NCBI RefSeq assembly: GCF_009498215.1
Contig: NZ_CP043498.1
Span: 2,820,501 to 2,884,500 of the forward strand
DNA: 64,000 nt
Source: Rhizobium grahamii
Lineage (GTDB): Bacteria > Pseudomonadota > Alphaproteobacteria > Rhizobiales > Rhizobiaceae
Direction: 5' to 3'
In this document: in pieces, positions 34,248 to 43,364 of the stretch
Numbering within the stretch: position 1 is the stretch's first letter
How the letters are laid out: every line of letters starts with the position of its first letter
The notes under the pieces: generated by a model
Databases searched by the model: none
What the model saw: only the letters and a program-made list of their open reading frames with translations
Told to the model about the DNA's origin: nothing
Program-made: the position numbers and the translations under genes

Positions 34248-34889
34248 ATGAAGAAATCGACATTCCTGATGGCGTCGCTCCTGTCGCTGCTGCCGGCCGC
34301 CGCCTTTGCACACCCGCATGTGTTCGTCGAGGCCCGCCTCGAGGTCGTCGCCGACGATGACGGCAACATTGCCGAACTGCGCAACGTCTGGCGCTTCGAC
34401 GAGGTCTTCTCATCATCCGTCGTGATGGATTTCGACAAGAACACCGACCTGAAGCTCGACCCGAACGAGCTGGCGGAGGTCGGCAAGACCGTGCGGGATT
34501 CTCTCGTCGACTACGACTACTACATGAACCTCACGATGAACGGGAAGAACATCAAGGTCGAGAAGCCCGACCTGATCCATGTGGATTACAAGCAGGGCCA
34601 GCTCCTGATGTTCTTTGCGGTCAAGCCGGCGGAAAAGATGCCGTTGAAGGGTCGCCTGACCTTCGGCGTCTACGACCCGACGCTCTACACCTCCATCGAC
34701 TTTCCGAGCGACAAGGAACTCTTGCTGGTCGGCGACGCTTTCAAGAGCTGCAAGCATCAGGTCGTCCGCCCGGACGCCGACCAGGTGATTGCCGAAAACA
34801 AGCAGTCGCTGACCGATGCCTTCTTCAACGACCCGACGGGGACGAACATGTCGAAGCTCTTTGCGACACGACTGGACGTGACATGCTGA
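34248..34889 (+). CDS. DUF1007 periplasmic protein
   Basis: 213 residues. The signal peptide is KSTFLMASLLSLLPAAAFAH and the mature protein begins HPHVFVEARLEVVADDDGNI, the hallmark His-x-His start of DUF1007. The WRFDEVFSSSVVMDFD pattern is typical. Proteins of this family go with NicO-type nickel/cobalt transporters and probably bind the metal in the periplasm. It overlaps the transporter gene by 7 bases. Confidence 0.9.
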   Translation: MKKSTFLMASLLSLLPAAAFAHPHVFVEARLEVVADDDGNIAELRNVWRFDEVFSSSVVMDFDKNTDLKLDPNELAEVGKTVRDSLVDYDYYMNLTMNGKNIKVEKPDLIHVDYKQGQLLMFFAVKPAEKMPLKGRLTFGVYDPTLYTSIDFPSDKELLLVGDAFKSCKHQVVRPDADQVIAENKQSLTDAFFNDPTGTNMSKLFATRLDVTC

Positions 34890-35961
34890 GGCACCGGCTT
34901 CGCCCGGTCGCCCTTGGCGCGGTGCTGATGCTGGTCGCGGGCATCGCGGTCGCGCACGCCCAGTCGCCGCTCGGCATCGGCACATCCGAGCCCAGCTTCC
35001 AGCCAACGGGCGGCCCGCTCGCGCCGATCCTCCTCTATATCAACGCGCAACAGCAGGCCTTCTACCGTGCGCTGACGGGCGCGTTGCGTGCCATGCGCGA
35101 GGATTCCTGGCACCTCTGGACCTTGATCGGCCTGTCCTTCGCCTACGGCGTCTTCCATGCCGCCGGCCCCGGCACGGCAAGGCCGTCATTTCCTCCTACA
35201 TGATCGCCAACGAGATCGAGCTGAAACGCGGCGTGTCCATCTCCTTCGTGTCTGCCTTCTTTCAGGGCGTGGTCGCGATCGCGCTGGTCGGCGGCGCCTG
35301 GCTGGTACTGCGCGGCACCGGGATAACCCTGACGGCGGCGACGCAGGCGATGGAAATCGTAAGCTTCGTCATGGTCATCCTGTTCGGTTGCTGGCTGCTG
35401 TTTCGCAAGCTGCGCGCCATCATCGCCGGCATGCCGCGCCGCGAGGTGATGGCAACTGCCTCGGGTCCCGTCAGCATGATGCTGGACTGGAAGGAGAATG
35501 AGGAACGGAAACAGGGCTCGACCTACGCCTTCGGCGAGGCCGATGCGCTGAAAGCCGGACACAGGTTCATTGCGGGCATGGCCTGCGAGACCTGCGGCCA
35601 GTCGCATATGCCCGATCCGTCCCTGCTCGGCGGCGAAAGATTCAACATCCGCGAAGCATGGTCCGCCATCATCGCCGTCGGCCTGCGACCCTGCTCAGGT
35701 GCGCTGTTGGTCATGACTTTCTCACTCCTGAACGGCCTCTATCTCGGGGGCGTTCTCTCGGTGATCGCCATGTCGCTCGGCACGGCGATCACGGTCGCGT
35801 TGCTGGCAACGCTTGCCGTCACCGCCAAGGGCACGGCAATGCGCCTCGCGGGCCGTGGCTCCGCAACGTCGATCTGGATCGGGAATGCGATCGAAATCCT
35901 GGGCGCACTGCTGGTCATCGCCATGGGCGCCCTGCTCCTCGGCGCCTCGCTGCAGGGCTAG
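34883..35961 (+). pseudogene. NicO/RcnA-type nickel-cobalt exporter, single-base frameshift
   Basis: Two frames cover one gene. Residues 1-100 (34883-35173) read to SFAYGVFHAAGPG. The expected continuation H-G-K-A-V-I-S-S-Y-M appears in another frame from base 35174 and runs to 35961 as the rest of the transporter. One C is missing at GGC|ACGGC, in the conserved HAAGPGHGKAV motif. The later part has several helices (VVAIALVGGAWLVL, SFVMVILFGCWLLFRK) and the LRPCSGALLV motif. If the base call is right, the exporter is broken; if wrong, it is intact, about 359 residues. Confidence 0.85.
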
Positions 35962-35964
35962 AGC

Positions 35965-36192
35965 CTACTTGCCGCGACGACGCTGATAGCGTGCTCTCAG
36001 CCAGAAAACGACGAAGAACGCGAGGATCAGGCAGGCGCCGACGGCGGCCGCCAGATAGGGCGAATAGTTGCTGAGCCCGAGCACGATGGTTGGCATGAAA
36101 TACAGTACAAGGCCGGCAACCACGAGGATGACGGCTGCCGCAATTGCCTGCGATCGGCTTTCGGCTTTCGGATCTGACACGCTATGCTCCAT
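35965..36192 (-). CDS. Small two-helix membrane protein
   Basis: 75 residues from the ATG at 36192. Two membrane helices (IAAAVILVVAGLVLYFMPTI and YLAAAVGACLILAFFVVFWL) and a basic C-terminus (RARYQRRRGK) are seen. Shine-Dalgarno is weak. Stop lies 3 bases from the convergent transporter stop. Function not recognised. Confidence 0.65.
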   Translation of the reverse strand: MEHSVSDPKAESRSQAIAAAVILVVAGLVLYFMPTIVLGLSNYSPYLAAAVGACLILAFFVVFWLRARYQRRRGK

Positions 36193-36383
36193 GCTGGTCT
36201 CGCGGCGGCCATGCCCCGGCGAAAGCCTGACGCCCTCAACGAATTCCGTACAGCAGGACGATCGAAAACCTTGCGACCGGAACCGGCCGCTTTCGGACCA
36301 CGCAGCATTGTGCAGCGCTCCTCCTGACAAGGAGACATGGCTTAGGCCAGCCGCCTTCGAAAGGCAACTGGCCGCGTGATGCC

Positions 36384-37094
36384 TCAGAGGCTCACTTTTG
36401 CGGAAGACACCGTAGCCTCAATATGATCGACCAGCGCATCTGGCAGCCCTAGCCTGCCTGCCAGCAGATCGAGGTAGCCGCGCTCGGCACGCGAATCCGG
36501 CTCGATCGTCAGGCGCGAGGCGGTGTAGAGTTCCACCCGCTGCTCTTCCGTCACGGCGGCAGCCACCAGCGCATCGATATCCGTCGGCTGCGACAGCTCC
36601 CGCTCGATGAAGGCCGCGGCTTCGCCGCTGACATCAGCCGCCTTGACCTTGTCAAGTATCAGCGCACGTTCGCCTTCGTCGATATGGCCATCGGCCTTCG
36701 CCGCGGCGATCATGGCGCGGATGAGAACGAGCACGAACTCATTGCTCTGCGCGGGAGAAGCCGGGCTGAATCCGGAGTCGGCCGGTGGCGGCAGCACGGC
36801 CGTTCTCGGAGGAGGCGCGTCGGACGGCGTCGCCGGCGCCTGTCCTGCCTGATAATTCTTGTAGGCCTGGTAGCCGAGGCCGGCAATCGCCGCGAGGCCG
36901 CCGATGGTGAGCGCATTGCCGGCAATGCTGCGGCCGGTCTTGGTGCCGAGCAGCGCCGTTGCGAGTGCGCCTGCTTTCCACGGATTGTCCTTGGCCATCT
37001 GGACCGCATCGCCCGCCCGATCCCTGACGGAACCGCCGACACCCGGCACCTGCGAACCCAAAAACTGCTCAAGAAGCTTCTTCGCGTCGAACAT
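36384..37094 (-). CDS. DUF533 (TerB-like) membrane-associated protein
   Basis: 236 residues. The N-terminal half has a short hydrophobic Ala/Gly segment (NALTIGGLAAIAGLGYQAYK) and a Pro-rich linker. The C-terminal half matches DUF533, related to TerB (VLVLIRAMIAAAKADGHIDE, ERALILDKVKAADVSGEAAA, GYLDLLAGRLGLPDALVDHI). YebE of E. coli is a known family member, with no settled function. It stands alone between eda and the small membrane gene. Confidence 0.9.
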   Translation of the reverse strand: MFDAKKLLEQFLGSQVPGVGGSVRDRAGDAVQMAKDNPWKAGALATALLGTKTGRSIAGNALTIGGLAAIAGLGYQAYKNYQAGQAPATPSDAPPPRTAVLPPPADSGFSPASPAQSNEFVLVLIRAMIAAAKADGHIDEGERALILDKVKAADVSGEAAAFIERELSQPTDIDALVAAAVTEEQRVELYTASRLTIEPDSRAERGYLDLLAGRLGLPDALVDHIEATVSSAKVSL

Positions 37095-37147
37095 TCCTCA
37101 TCATCTCCCTGTCTAGAGGCCAGAGGGGAGATAGGTACTGACGCCCG

Positions 37148-37180
37148 AAATACAAATGCAGGCGGAACCTCCGCCTGCAT
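37148..37180 (-). terminator. Rho-independent terminator of eda
   Basis: Eleven-base perfect arms ATGCAGGCGGA (37156-37166) and TCCGCCTGCAT (37170-37180) around a 3-base loop; the minus strand continues into TTGTATTT. It follows the eda stop codon by about 24 bases. Confidence 0.8.
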
Positions 37181-37203
37181 CCTGCATGCTTTTCTTGCTG
37201 AAA

Positions 37204-37842
37204 TCAGCCCTTCAGGGCGGCCGCTTCCGAGGCAAGCTTCGTGATGCCCGCCCAATCGCCAGCCGCGACGAGTTCCTTCGGTGCAACCCACGAGCCGCCA
37301 ACGCAGATGACGTTCGGCAGCGACAGGTAATCCATCGCGTTCTTCAGCGAGATACCGCCGGTCGGGCAGAAAACGGTGCCGGCGAGCGGCGAGGAAAACG
37401 CCTTCAGCATGGCAGCGCCACCGGCCTGCTCGGCAGGGAAGAACTTCAGAACCTGGTAGCCTTCCTCGCGCAGCGCCATGACCTCGCTCGCGGTCGCAGC
37501 ACCCGGGAGCAGCGGAACCGGCGAATTGCGCGCGGCATCGAGCAGTTCCTGCGTCGCGCCCGGGCTGACGACGAACTTCGAACCTGCAGCAACGGCAGCA
37601 TCCCAGTGCGCAGCGTTGAGGATGGTGCCAGCACCGACCTCTGCGCCTTCGACTTCATCGGCAACGGCGCGAACGGCATCGAGGGCCGCCGGCGTACGCA
37701 TGGTGATCTCGATCGCCTTCAGGCCGCCTGCGACAAGCGCACGCGAAAGTGATACGGCCGACTTGACGTCGTCTACGATCAGAACCGGAACGACAGGCTG
37801 AAGTTTCAGGATGGAAAGGAGCTTCTCTGTCTTTTCGCCCAT
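37204..37842 (-). CDS. eda: KDPG aldolase (2-keto-3-deoxy-6-phosphogluconate aldolase)
   Basis: 212 residues. The Schiff-base Lys133 (VLKFFPAE) and Glu45 (AIEITMRT) are in the same positions as in E. coli. TGGISLKNAMDYL phosphate-binding loop and GAGTILN follow the family. It cleaves KDPG to pyruvate and glyceraldehyde 3-phosphate in the Entner-Doudoroff pathway, the main sugar route in rhizobia. No edd is adjacent here. Single gene with its own terminator. Confidence 0.95.
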   Translation of the reverse strand: MGEKTEKLLSILKLQPVVPVLIVDDVKSAVSLSRALVAGGLKAIEITMRTPAALDAVRAVADEVEGAEVGAGTILNAAHWDAAVAAGSKFVVSPGATQELLDAARNSPVPLLPGAATASEVMALREEGYQVLKFFPAEQAGGAAMLKAFSSPLAGTVFCPTGGISLKNAMDYLSLPNVICVGGSWVAPKELVAAGDWAGITKLASEAAALKG

Positions 37843-37997
37843 GGTCGCATGATCCTTTTTAAACGATTGAATTCGGGACTCGGAATACCCCCAAGGGTAC
37901 GCTTTGTCGAGACAAAACCCATCTTTGGAATAGAATGGGTACCCACGGCGGGAAAATTAGGCTAGCGTAATAAAATCGTCACGAAAGGTTACTGGTA

Positions 37998-38486
37998 ATG
38001 GCGAAAGAGATCGAGCGGAAGTTTCTTGTACGCAACGACGGCTGGCGCTCCGGGGCCAAGACGAAATCCCTTTTGAAACAAGGCTATATCGCCTCGATGG
38101 ATGACCGTTCGGTGCGCGTGCGCGTGCTCGACAATGAAAAGGCCAGGCTGACGATCAAGATCGGCCGTAGCGCCATGACCCGCGACGAATTCGAGTACGA
38201 TATTCCCGTTGTCGATGCCGAACAGCTGCTTGGCGAGGCGATCGGCATCGTGATCGAAAAGACCCGCTACCGCGTGCCGCATGAAGGCTTTGTCTGGGAA
38301 GTAGACGTCTTCGCCGGCGAGCATCGCGGACTGGTCATCGCCGAGGTGGAAATGCGTTCCGAAACCGACAAGCCGAGCTTGCCCTCCTGGCTCGGCCGCG
38401 AGGTTACGGGCGATTTCCGCTACTCCAACCAGGCGCTGGCCACCGAATTCGAGCACGACCGGCATGCCCTTTCGCATACGGCCTGA
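37998..38486 (+). CDS. CYTH-domain protein, probable inorganic triphosphatase
   Basis: 162 residues. The N-terminal ExExK motif is E4-I-E6-R-K8 (EIERKFLV). Acidic and basic tunnel residues follow in VRVRVLDNEKARLTIK and EVEM. Related proteins (NE1496, YgiF N-terminal domain) hydrolyse inorganic triphosphate with a metal. It is followed by a CHAD gene that overlaps it by 23 bases, the usual partnership. Confidence 0.92.
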   Translation: MAKEIERKFLVRNDGWRSGAKTKSLLKQGYIASMDDRSVRVRVLDNEKARLTIKIGRSAMTRDEFEYDIPVVDAEQLLGEAIGIVIEKTRYRVPHEGFVWEVDVFAGEHRGLVIAEVEMRSETDKPSLPSWLGREVTGDFRYSNQALATEFEHDRHALSHTA

Positions 38487-39372
38487 CCGGGGCTTTACTG
38501 CGGAGTTCAGGCGGTCCGTAAACGGACAGCTTCGTCATGCAATCCACTCGCTCGAGGAAAAACCGGACGGCTTGCACGAGGCCATTCACGCTTTCCGCAA
38601 AAATCTTAAACGTCTGCGATCGCTCTATCGGCTTGTCGCCGACGAAATTCCGCAGTTCCGCGAGCAGGAAAATCAGCGCCTGCGCGATATCGGCAAATCG
38701 CTTTCGGCAATCCGCGACGCGACGGCTCTGATCGAGACCGCCAGACATCTTCATGACCGCGCGCGCGACAAGGACGAAGCCAAGGCAGTGGGCCGCGTGA
38801 TTGCGGCGCTCACCGCCCGGCGAGACAAGATGGCCAAGGCCGAATCCGATATGGCGCCAAGGCTGACAGGCGCGCTCGAACAGCTGCGACAGGCTACGCA
38901 AGCGGTCGAGGACGTGCATTTCAACGGCGGACCGAGGAGACACGGCCGGCTTTTGGCGAAGGGTTGGCGGAAAACCGCGGCAAAGGCCAGAGAGGCGATG
39001 GCCCATTGCCAGACCGACCACTCGGCCGAAGCCTTCCATGATCTTCGAAAGCGAGCCCAGGACTACCGCGCCTATCACATGCTGCTGAAGCCGCTCTGGC
39101 CGGCGGCGATGAAGGCAAAATATGAGCTCACCAGCAGCCTGATCGACCTGCTCGGCGAGATCCACGACCTCGACGTGCTGTGCGAACTCGTGGAAGCGGA
39201 GCCGAAACATTTTCCCAATGCCGACGATCTCGCGCACCTTCTCGACGCGATCATTTTCCGACAGCAGGAAGCGCGGACCGCGGCGCTCGAACGCGCAGAG
39301 GATGTTTTCGCCGACAATCCGGATGATGAAGCGAACCGGATCGAACTGCTCTGGCAGGCGCAATCGCGCTGA
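38464..39372 (+). CDS. CHAD-domain protein
   Basis: 302 residues with the conserved His-rich helices ([38 protein letters not shown]). CHAD domains bind polyphosphate through these basic residues. Coupled to the CYTH gene by a 23-base overlap, so the two proteins likely act on the same phosphate polymers; in many bacteria they are fused. The ATG chosen gives a start at [12 protein letters not shown] with the usual length. Confidence 0.9.
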   Translation: MPFRIRPDRGFTAEFRRSVNGQLRHAIHSLEEKPDGLHEAIHAFRKNLKRLRSLYRLVADEIPQFREQENQRLRDIGKSLSAIRDATALIETARHLHDRARDKDEAKAVGRVIAALTARRDKMAKAESDMAPRLTGALEQLRQATQAVEDVHFNGGPRRHGRLLAKGWRKTAAKAREAMAHCQTDHSAEAFHDLRKRAQDYRAYHMLLKPLWPAAMKAKYELTSSLIDLLGEIHDLDVLCELVEAEPKHFPNADDLAHLLDAIIFRQQEARTAALERAEDVFADNPDDEANRIELLWQAQSR

Positions 39373-39418
39373 ATCGTCCCAATTGCGCAGACGGCCCGAA
39401 AGCTGTATTTGCAGCCGC

Positions 39419-40360
39419 ATGACAGACACGCTGACACAACCGACGTCTGCGACGAGCCCTTTCCTCGTTGCGGCTCTCTACCATTTCGTTTCCGTCCCGC
39501 GCTTCGAAAGCCTGCGCGAGCCGTTGCAGACGCTTTGCGAGGAAAACGGCGTGAAGGGCACGCTGCTTCTGGCGCATGAGGGGATCAACGGCACGATCGG
39601 CGGACCGGATGCCGGTGTCAGGACGGTGCTCGCATTTCTGCGCGCCCAGCCGGAATTTGCCGCGCTCGAGCATAAGGAAAGCCGCGCATCGAAGATGCCT
39701 TTCCTGCGCATGAAGGTGAAGCTCAAGAAAGAGATCGTCACCATGGGCGTCGAGAACATCGACCCCAACAAGGTGGTCGGCACCTATGTCGCGCCGCAGG
39801 ACTGGAACGCGCTGATCTCCGATCCCGATACGATCGTCATCGACACGCGCAACGACTACGAGACGGCGATCGGTATCTTCCGCGGCGCCGTCGATCCGAA
39901 CACCAAGACCTTCCGCGAGTTTCCGGACTGGGTGCGCAACAACACCGGCCTGCATAACAAGCCGAAGATCGCCATGTACTGCACCGGCGGCATTCGCTGC
40001 GAAAAGGCAACCGCCTTCATGAAGGAGCAGGGCTTCGACGAGGTTTACCACCTCAAGGGCGGCATCCTGAAATACCTCGAAGAGATCCCGCAGGAAGAAA
40101 GCCTGTGGGACGGCGCCTGCTTCGTCTTCGACGAACGCGTCTCGGTCGAACATGGCCTCAAGGAAGGCGAGCACAAGCTCTGCCACGCCTGCCGCAATCC
40201 GATCACCGCGGAGGAGATCACCTCGCCTCATTACGAGGAAGGCGTTTCCTGCAGCAATTGCTACCATACGCGCAGCGAGGACGACCGCCTGCGCTATCGC
40301 CAGCGGCAGCACCAGATCGCGCTTGCCAAGAAGCGCGGCCAGAAGCACATCGGAACCTGA
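39419..40360 (+). CDS. trhO: tRNA uridine(34) hydroxylase, rhodanese fold
   Basis: 313 residues from the ATG at 39419. The N-terminal acylphosphatase-like domain ([10 protein letters not shown]) precedes a rhodanese domain with catalytic Cys188 in [12 protein letters not shown], and the C-terminal Cys-rich region ([16 protein letters not shown]) is zinc-binding. TrhO hydroxylates U34 of some tRNAs, supporting wobble modification. The gene stands 46 bases after the CHAD gene on the same strand. Length is normal. Confidence 0.94.
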   Translation: MTDTLTQPTSATSPFLVAALYHFVSVPRFESLREPLQTLCEENGVKGTLLLAHEGINGTIGGPDAGVRTVLAFLRAQPEFAALEHKESRASKMPFLRMKVKLKKEIVTMGVENIDPNKVVGTYVAPQDWNALISDPDTIVIDTRNDYETAIGIFRGAVDPNTKTFREFPDWVRNNTGLHNKPKIAMYCTGGIRCEKATAFMKEQGFDEVYHLKGGILKYLEEIPQEESLWDGACFVFDERVSVEHGLKEGEHKLCHACRNPITAEEITSPHYEEGVSCSNCYHTRSEDDRLRYRQRQHQIALAKKRGQKHIGT

Positions 40361-40394
40361 GTTCGTAAGGACGACCGCCGACGCGCCTGCCTGA

Positions 40395-42605
40395 TCAGGC
40401 GGCGTTTGTCCGGCGGTTGTTCATCTTCCGGCCGCGTGCCTCAAGCACCAGCTCGGTGATTTTCTCCGCTGGCATTGGCCTGCCGAAGAAATAGCCCTGC
40501 AACGTGTCGCAGCCAAACAGCCGGACAGCGATTGCCTGCTCTTCCGTCTCGATGCCCTCGGCGGTGACTGGAATATCGAGCGAGCGAGCAAGGGCGACGG
40601 TTGCCTGCAGCATCTCGCGCTGGCTGTCGCTTTCCTGGATGTCCATGACCAGCGAGCGGTCGATCTTGATACGGTCGAAACCGAACTGCCTGAGATAACC
40701 GATCGACGAAAAGCCCGACCCGAAATCATCGAGAGCAATCTTGATCCCGAGCGTCTTCAGCCGCTCGATTGCCTGCCGGGTGCGTTGCGGATTCTGGATC
40801 ATGTAGCCTTCGGTCACCTCGAGCGTGACGCGCTTCGGCTCTATGTCCGCCTGCCGCAGGACATAGCGGACATAATCTGCGAAGGCTGGATTGCGGAACT
40901 GGCCCGGCGAAACGTTGACCGCGATGCGTAGTTCCGGCCATTGCTTGACCGTTTCGCAGGCCTTCCTCAGGACGAACAACCCAAGCGCTTCGATCAGGCC
41001 GCTGGTTTCGGCGACGGGAATGAACACCTCCGGCGAAACCGGCCCGTGACCCGGACGGTTCCAGCGAACCAGCGCCTCGACGCCCACCATCTCATGGCTC
41101 GCCGCGTCGATCAGCGGCTGATAGACAAGCGTCAGATCTCCGCCCTCGATCGCCATGCGCAGGTCGAGTTCCAGAGCATTGCGTTCCTCGCGATCGGCAT
41201 CCATCGCCGGATCGTAGAGCGTCATGCGCGCACGTCCGGCTTCCTTGGCCTTGTACATCGCAAGATCGGCGCGGCGAACGAGTTCCTCGCGTCCGACCAT
41301 ACCCTCAGGCGAAGCCGAGATACCGATGCTGGCGCCGATGACGACGACCCGCCGGCCGATCTCCAGAGGCTCGGCGAGGAAATCGAGAATGTGTTCGGAG
41401 AGCTGGAGTGCGGCGGCATCTCCAACGTCAGATGAAAAGGCGATCGCGAACTCGTCGCCGCCGATGCGGGCGAGAACCGCGTCTCCGGGGATAAGCACCT
41501 GCAATCCCGCGGCGACGGCACGGATCAGCTGGTCACCCGTTCCGTGTCCATAGGCGTCGTTGACTTCCTTGAAGCCATCGAGATCGAGATAGAGGACGAG
41601 CACGCTCTGCTTCGTTTCCAGGGCTCTCGCCACCAGGTCGTCGACCGCGATGCGAAGCCCGTCCCGGTTGAGGAGACCGCTCAGCCTGTCGCGCAGCGCT
41701 TCCTCACGCGCGCTGACTTCCTCCGCCTTCAGACGGCGGCCTGCCAGCCAACCGATGACCAGCAGCACGACAAAAAACAGTCCGACAAGGCAGAGCGCCT
41801 GAACGACTTTCGGGCGAACCTCGCTGTAGCCGATGTCTCCAGGCGCGCGGGACGTCCATACAAGCTTTCCGAGCTGAACATTGCGGGCGTCCGAAATGAC
41901 GACGGAATAGCGCGCCTCCGTCTCCGGCGCGACCTTCTTCAAGCCGCCGATGACATAGGTGTTGCCAAGCTCGTCGATCCTGCGGGTGTCGAGGTCGCGA
42001 ACGAAGATGAGGTAGCGGTGCTTGCCCGGCGGTACCGAGAGCGAACCGGACTTCTCGCGCACCAATGCAACGCCGACAACGGCAGTACCGGCCTTGGTAT
42101 CAACGAAGCCGGTGGCCTCAGGGCTATCCTGCGGGCCGGCCGCCTTCACCTTCTCGAAAAGTGTCCAGAGCGCCGGCGAAAAGAAATCGTCGAGCAAACC
42201 ATCCATCGGCTTGCCGTCGCGGTAGACCATGATCGGGCGCTTGTCGTCGTCAATGACGATCGCCATGTTGAAGAGCGAACTGTTGACCGACATCTCGCCA
42301 TAGTTGGAGATCGTCCAGGCCATGCCGTCAGCTGCATAGACATTTTCGGCGGCATCGTCCCAGGCCGCATAGTCGTTGAGCGTCGCTCCGAGCTGCTCCT
42401 CAAACGTCTTCAACGCGCCGGACATGGTTTCCTGCGAGCGCTCGTCATCGAGAATGTTGGATTTCTGCGCCACATGCCCCAGCGCGTTCAATACGATCAG
42501 TGTCACGACAGCAACGACGATCGCGAACGAAAACAGCACGCCCGTCACGGTTGTGTGACGGCCAATGCCGGTTATTTTCGAACGCGCGCCAGAAGTTGAT
42601 GGCAT
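40395..42605 (-). CDS. CHASE4-GGDEF-EAL c-di-GMP enzyme
   Basis: 736 residues. A helix near residues 20-42 (VLFSFAIVVAVVTLIVLNAL) is followed by a CHASE4-like periplasmic sensor (YAAWDDAAENVYAADGMAWT, about 65-240) and a second helix (VQALCLVGLFFVVLLVIGWL). The GGDEF motif ARIGGDEFAI near 378 is intact but has no RxxD inhibition site (IPGD). The EAL domain is intact near 507 (VEALVRW), with LEVTEGYM, DDFGSGFSS and KIDRSL. Both activities are possible; which one dominates cannot be told from sequence. Confidence 0.93.
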   Translation of the reverse strand: MPSTSGARSKITGIGRHTTVTGVLFSFAIVVAVVTLIVLNALGHVAQKSNILDDERSQETMSGALKTFEEQLGATLNDYAAWDDAAENVYAADGMAWTISNYGEMSVNSSLFNMAIVIDDDKRPIMVYRDGKPMDGLLDDFFSPALWTLFEKVKAAGPQDSPEATGFVDTKAGTAVVGVALVREKSGSLSVPPGKHRYLIFVRDLDTRRIDELGNTYVIGGLKKVAPETEARYSVVISDARNVQLGKLVWTSRAPGDIGYSEVRPKVVQALCLVGLFFVVLLVIGWLAGRRLKAEEVSAREEALRDRLSGLLNRDGLRIAVDDLVARALETKQSVLVLYLDLDGFKEVNDAYGHGTGDQLIRAVAAGLQVLIPGDAVLARIGGDEFAIAFSSDVGDAAALQLSEHILDFLAEPLEIGRRVVVIGASIGISASPEGMVGREELVRRADLAMYKAKEAGRARMTLYDPAMDADREERNALELDLRMAIEGGDLTLVYQPLIDAASHEMVGVEALVRWNRPGHGPVSPEVFIPVAETSGLIEALGLFVLRKACETVKQWPELRIAVNVSPGQFRNPAFADYVRYVLRQADIEPKRVTLEVTEGYMIQNPQRTRQAIERLKTLGIKIALDDFGSGFSSIGYLRQFGFDRIKIDRSLVMDIQESDSQREMLQATVALARSLDIPVTAEGIETEEQAIAVRLFGCDTLQGYFFGRPMPAEKITELVLEARGRKMNNRRTNAA

Positions 42606-42727
42606 TATTTCTCCCCAGTCGGGAAATACTGCCCGTCAATGCTTCAAAAAACGGTTAAAGTCGCGCTGTAACGATTAACCTCAGCTCCTCTTTCGTAGCA
42701 GGGCACCGGCTTGCCCGCCGAGCATGA

Positions 42728-42750
42728 AATATATTGTATTTCAATATATT
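42728..42750. repeat. AT-rich inverted repeat
   Basis: Arms AATATATTG (42728-42736) and CAATATATT (42742-42750) with 5-base loop, between the stop of the FMN reductase and the start of the CHASE4 gene (both minus). It could be a regulator site for the CHASE4 gene. There is no T-run. Confidence 0.55.
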
Positions 42751-42766
42751 AGGAACATGCTGACGA

Positions 42767-43321
42767 CTAACGATCGATCCGACCGCTGCAGATGGCGCTG
42801 CGGAATTCTGCAATTGCGGTACTCAAACGTTCGCTTTCTGACAAACCACCAAGCATAGCAACCTGGGCGTCATCAGACTTGCCAAGCAGCGGAATCCTCA
42901 GAAATGCCTCATCGACAAGGCGCAGCGACATTGTCCTCAGCACTTCGGTCAACTGCTCTAGCGCGAAATCGCCGCGATGCGAGGCATGCACGATCATGAC
43001 AGGCTTGAACGGCACCTCGTCGCGGGAGACGAGCCAATCGAGCGCGTTCTTCAATCCGCCCGGCAGGCCATGGGCATATTCCGGACAAGCGACGATCAAG
43101 CCGTCGGCCGCTCCGATCTTGGCTGCGAACGCTTCAACGATCGCTGGCGTGTTTTCGCCCTCGCGGTCCGAGTTGAAGATCGGCAGTTCGCCGATCAGCT
43201 CCGAAATCTCGATCGCGACACCTGCTGGTGCGTTGTCGCGAAGAGCTTCGAGCAGCCGGCGATTGGTCGAAGCCTTTCGCTGGCTGCCGCAGAGCGCATA
43301 AAGGACGAACGGCTTTTCCAT
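42767..43321 (-). CDS. NADPH-dependent FMN reductase family protein
   Basis: 184 residues. The flavodoxin-like motif LCGSQRKASTNRRLLEAL binds FMN phosphate at the start, and CPEYAHGLPGGLKNALDWL is the conserved middle. Such enzymes reduce FMN, azo dyes or quinones with NAD(P)H. It is 43 bases downstream of the GH1 gene on the same strand and might share its transcript. Confidence 0.9.
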   Translation of the reverse strand: MEKPFVLYALCGSQRKASTNRRLLEALRDNAPAGVAIEISELIGELPIFNSDREGENTPAIVEAFAAKIGAADGLIVACPEYAHGLPGGLKNALDWLVSRDEVPFKPVMIVHASHRGDFALEQLTEVLRTMSLRLVDEAFLRIPLLGKSDDAQVAMLGGLSESERLSTAIAEFRSAICSGRIDR

Positions 43322-43364
43322 GCGCCCGGTTTAAGCCACGACGCCGATTCGCGCCATGCGCCCG

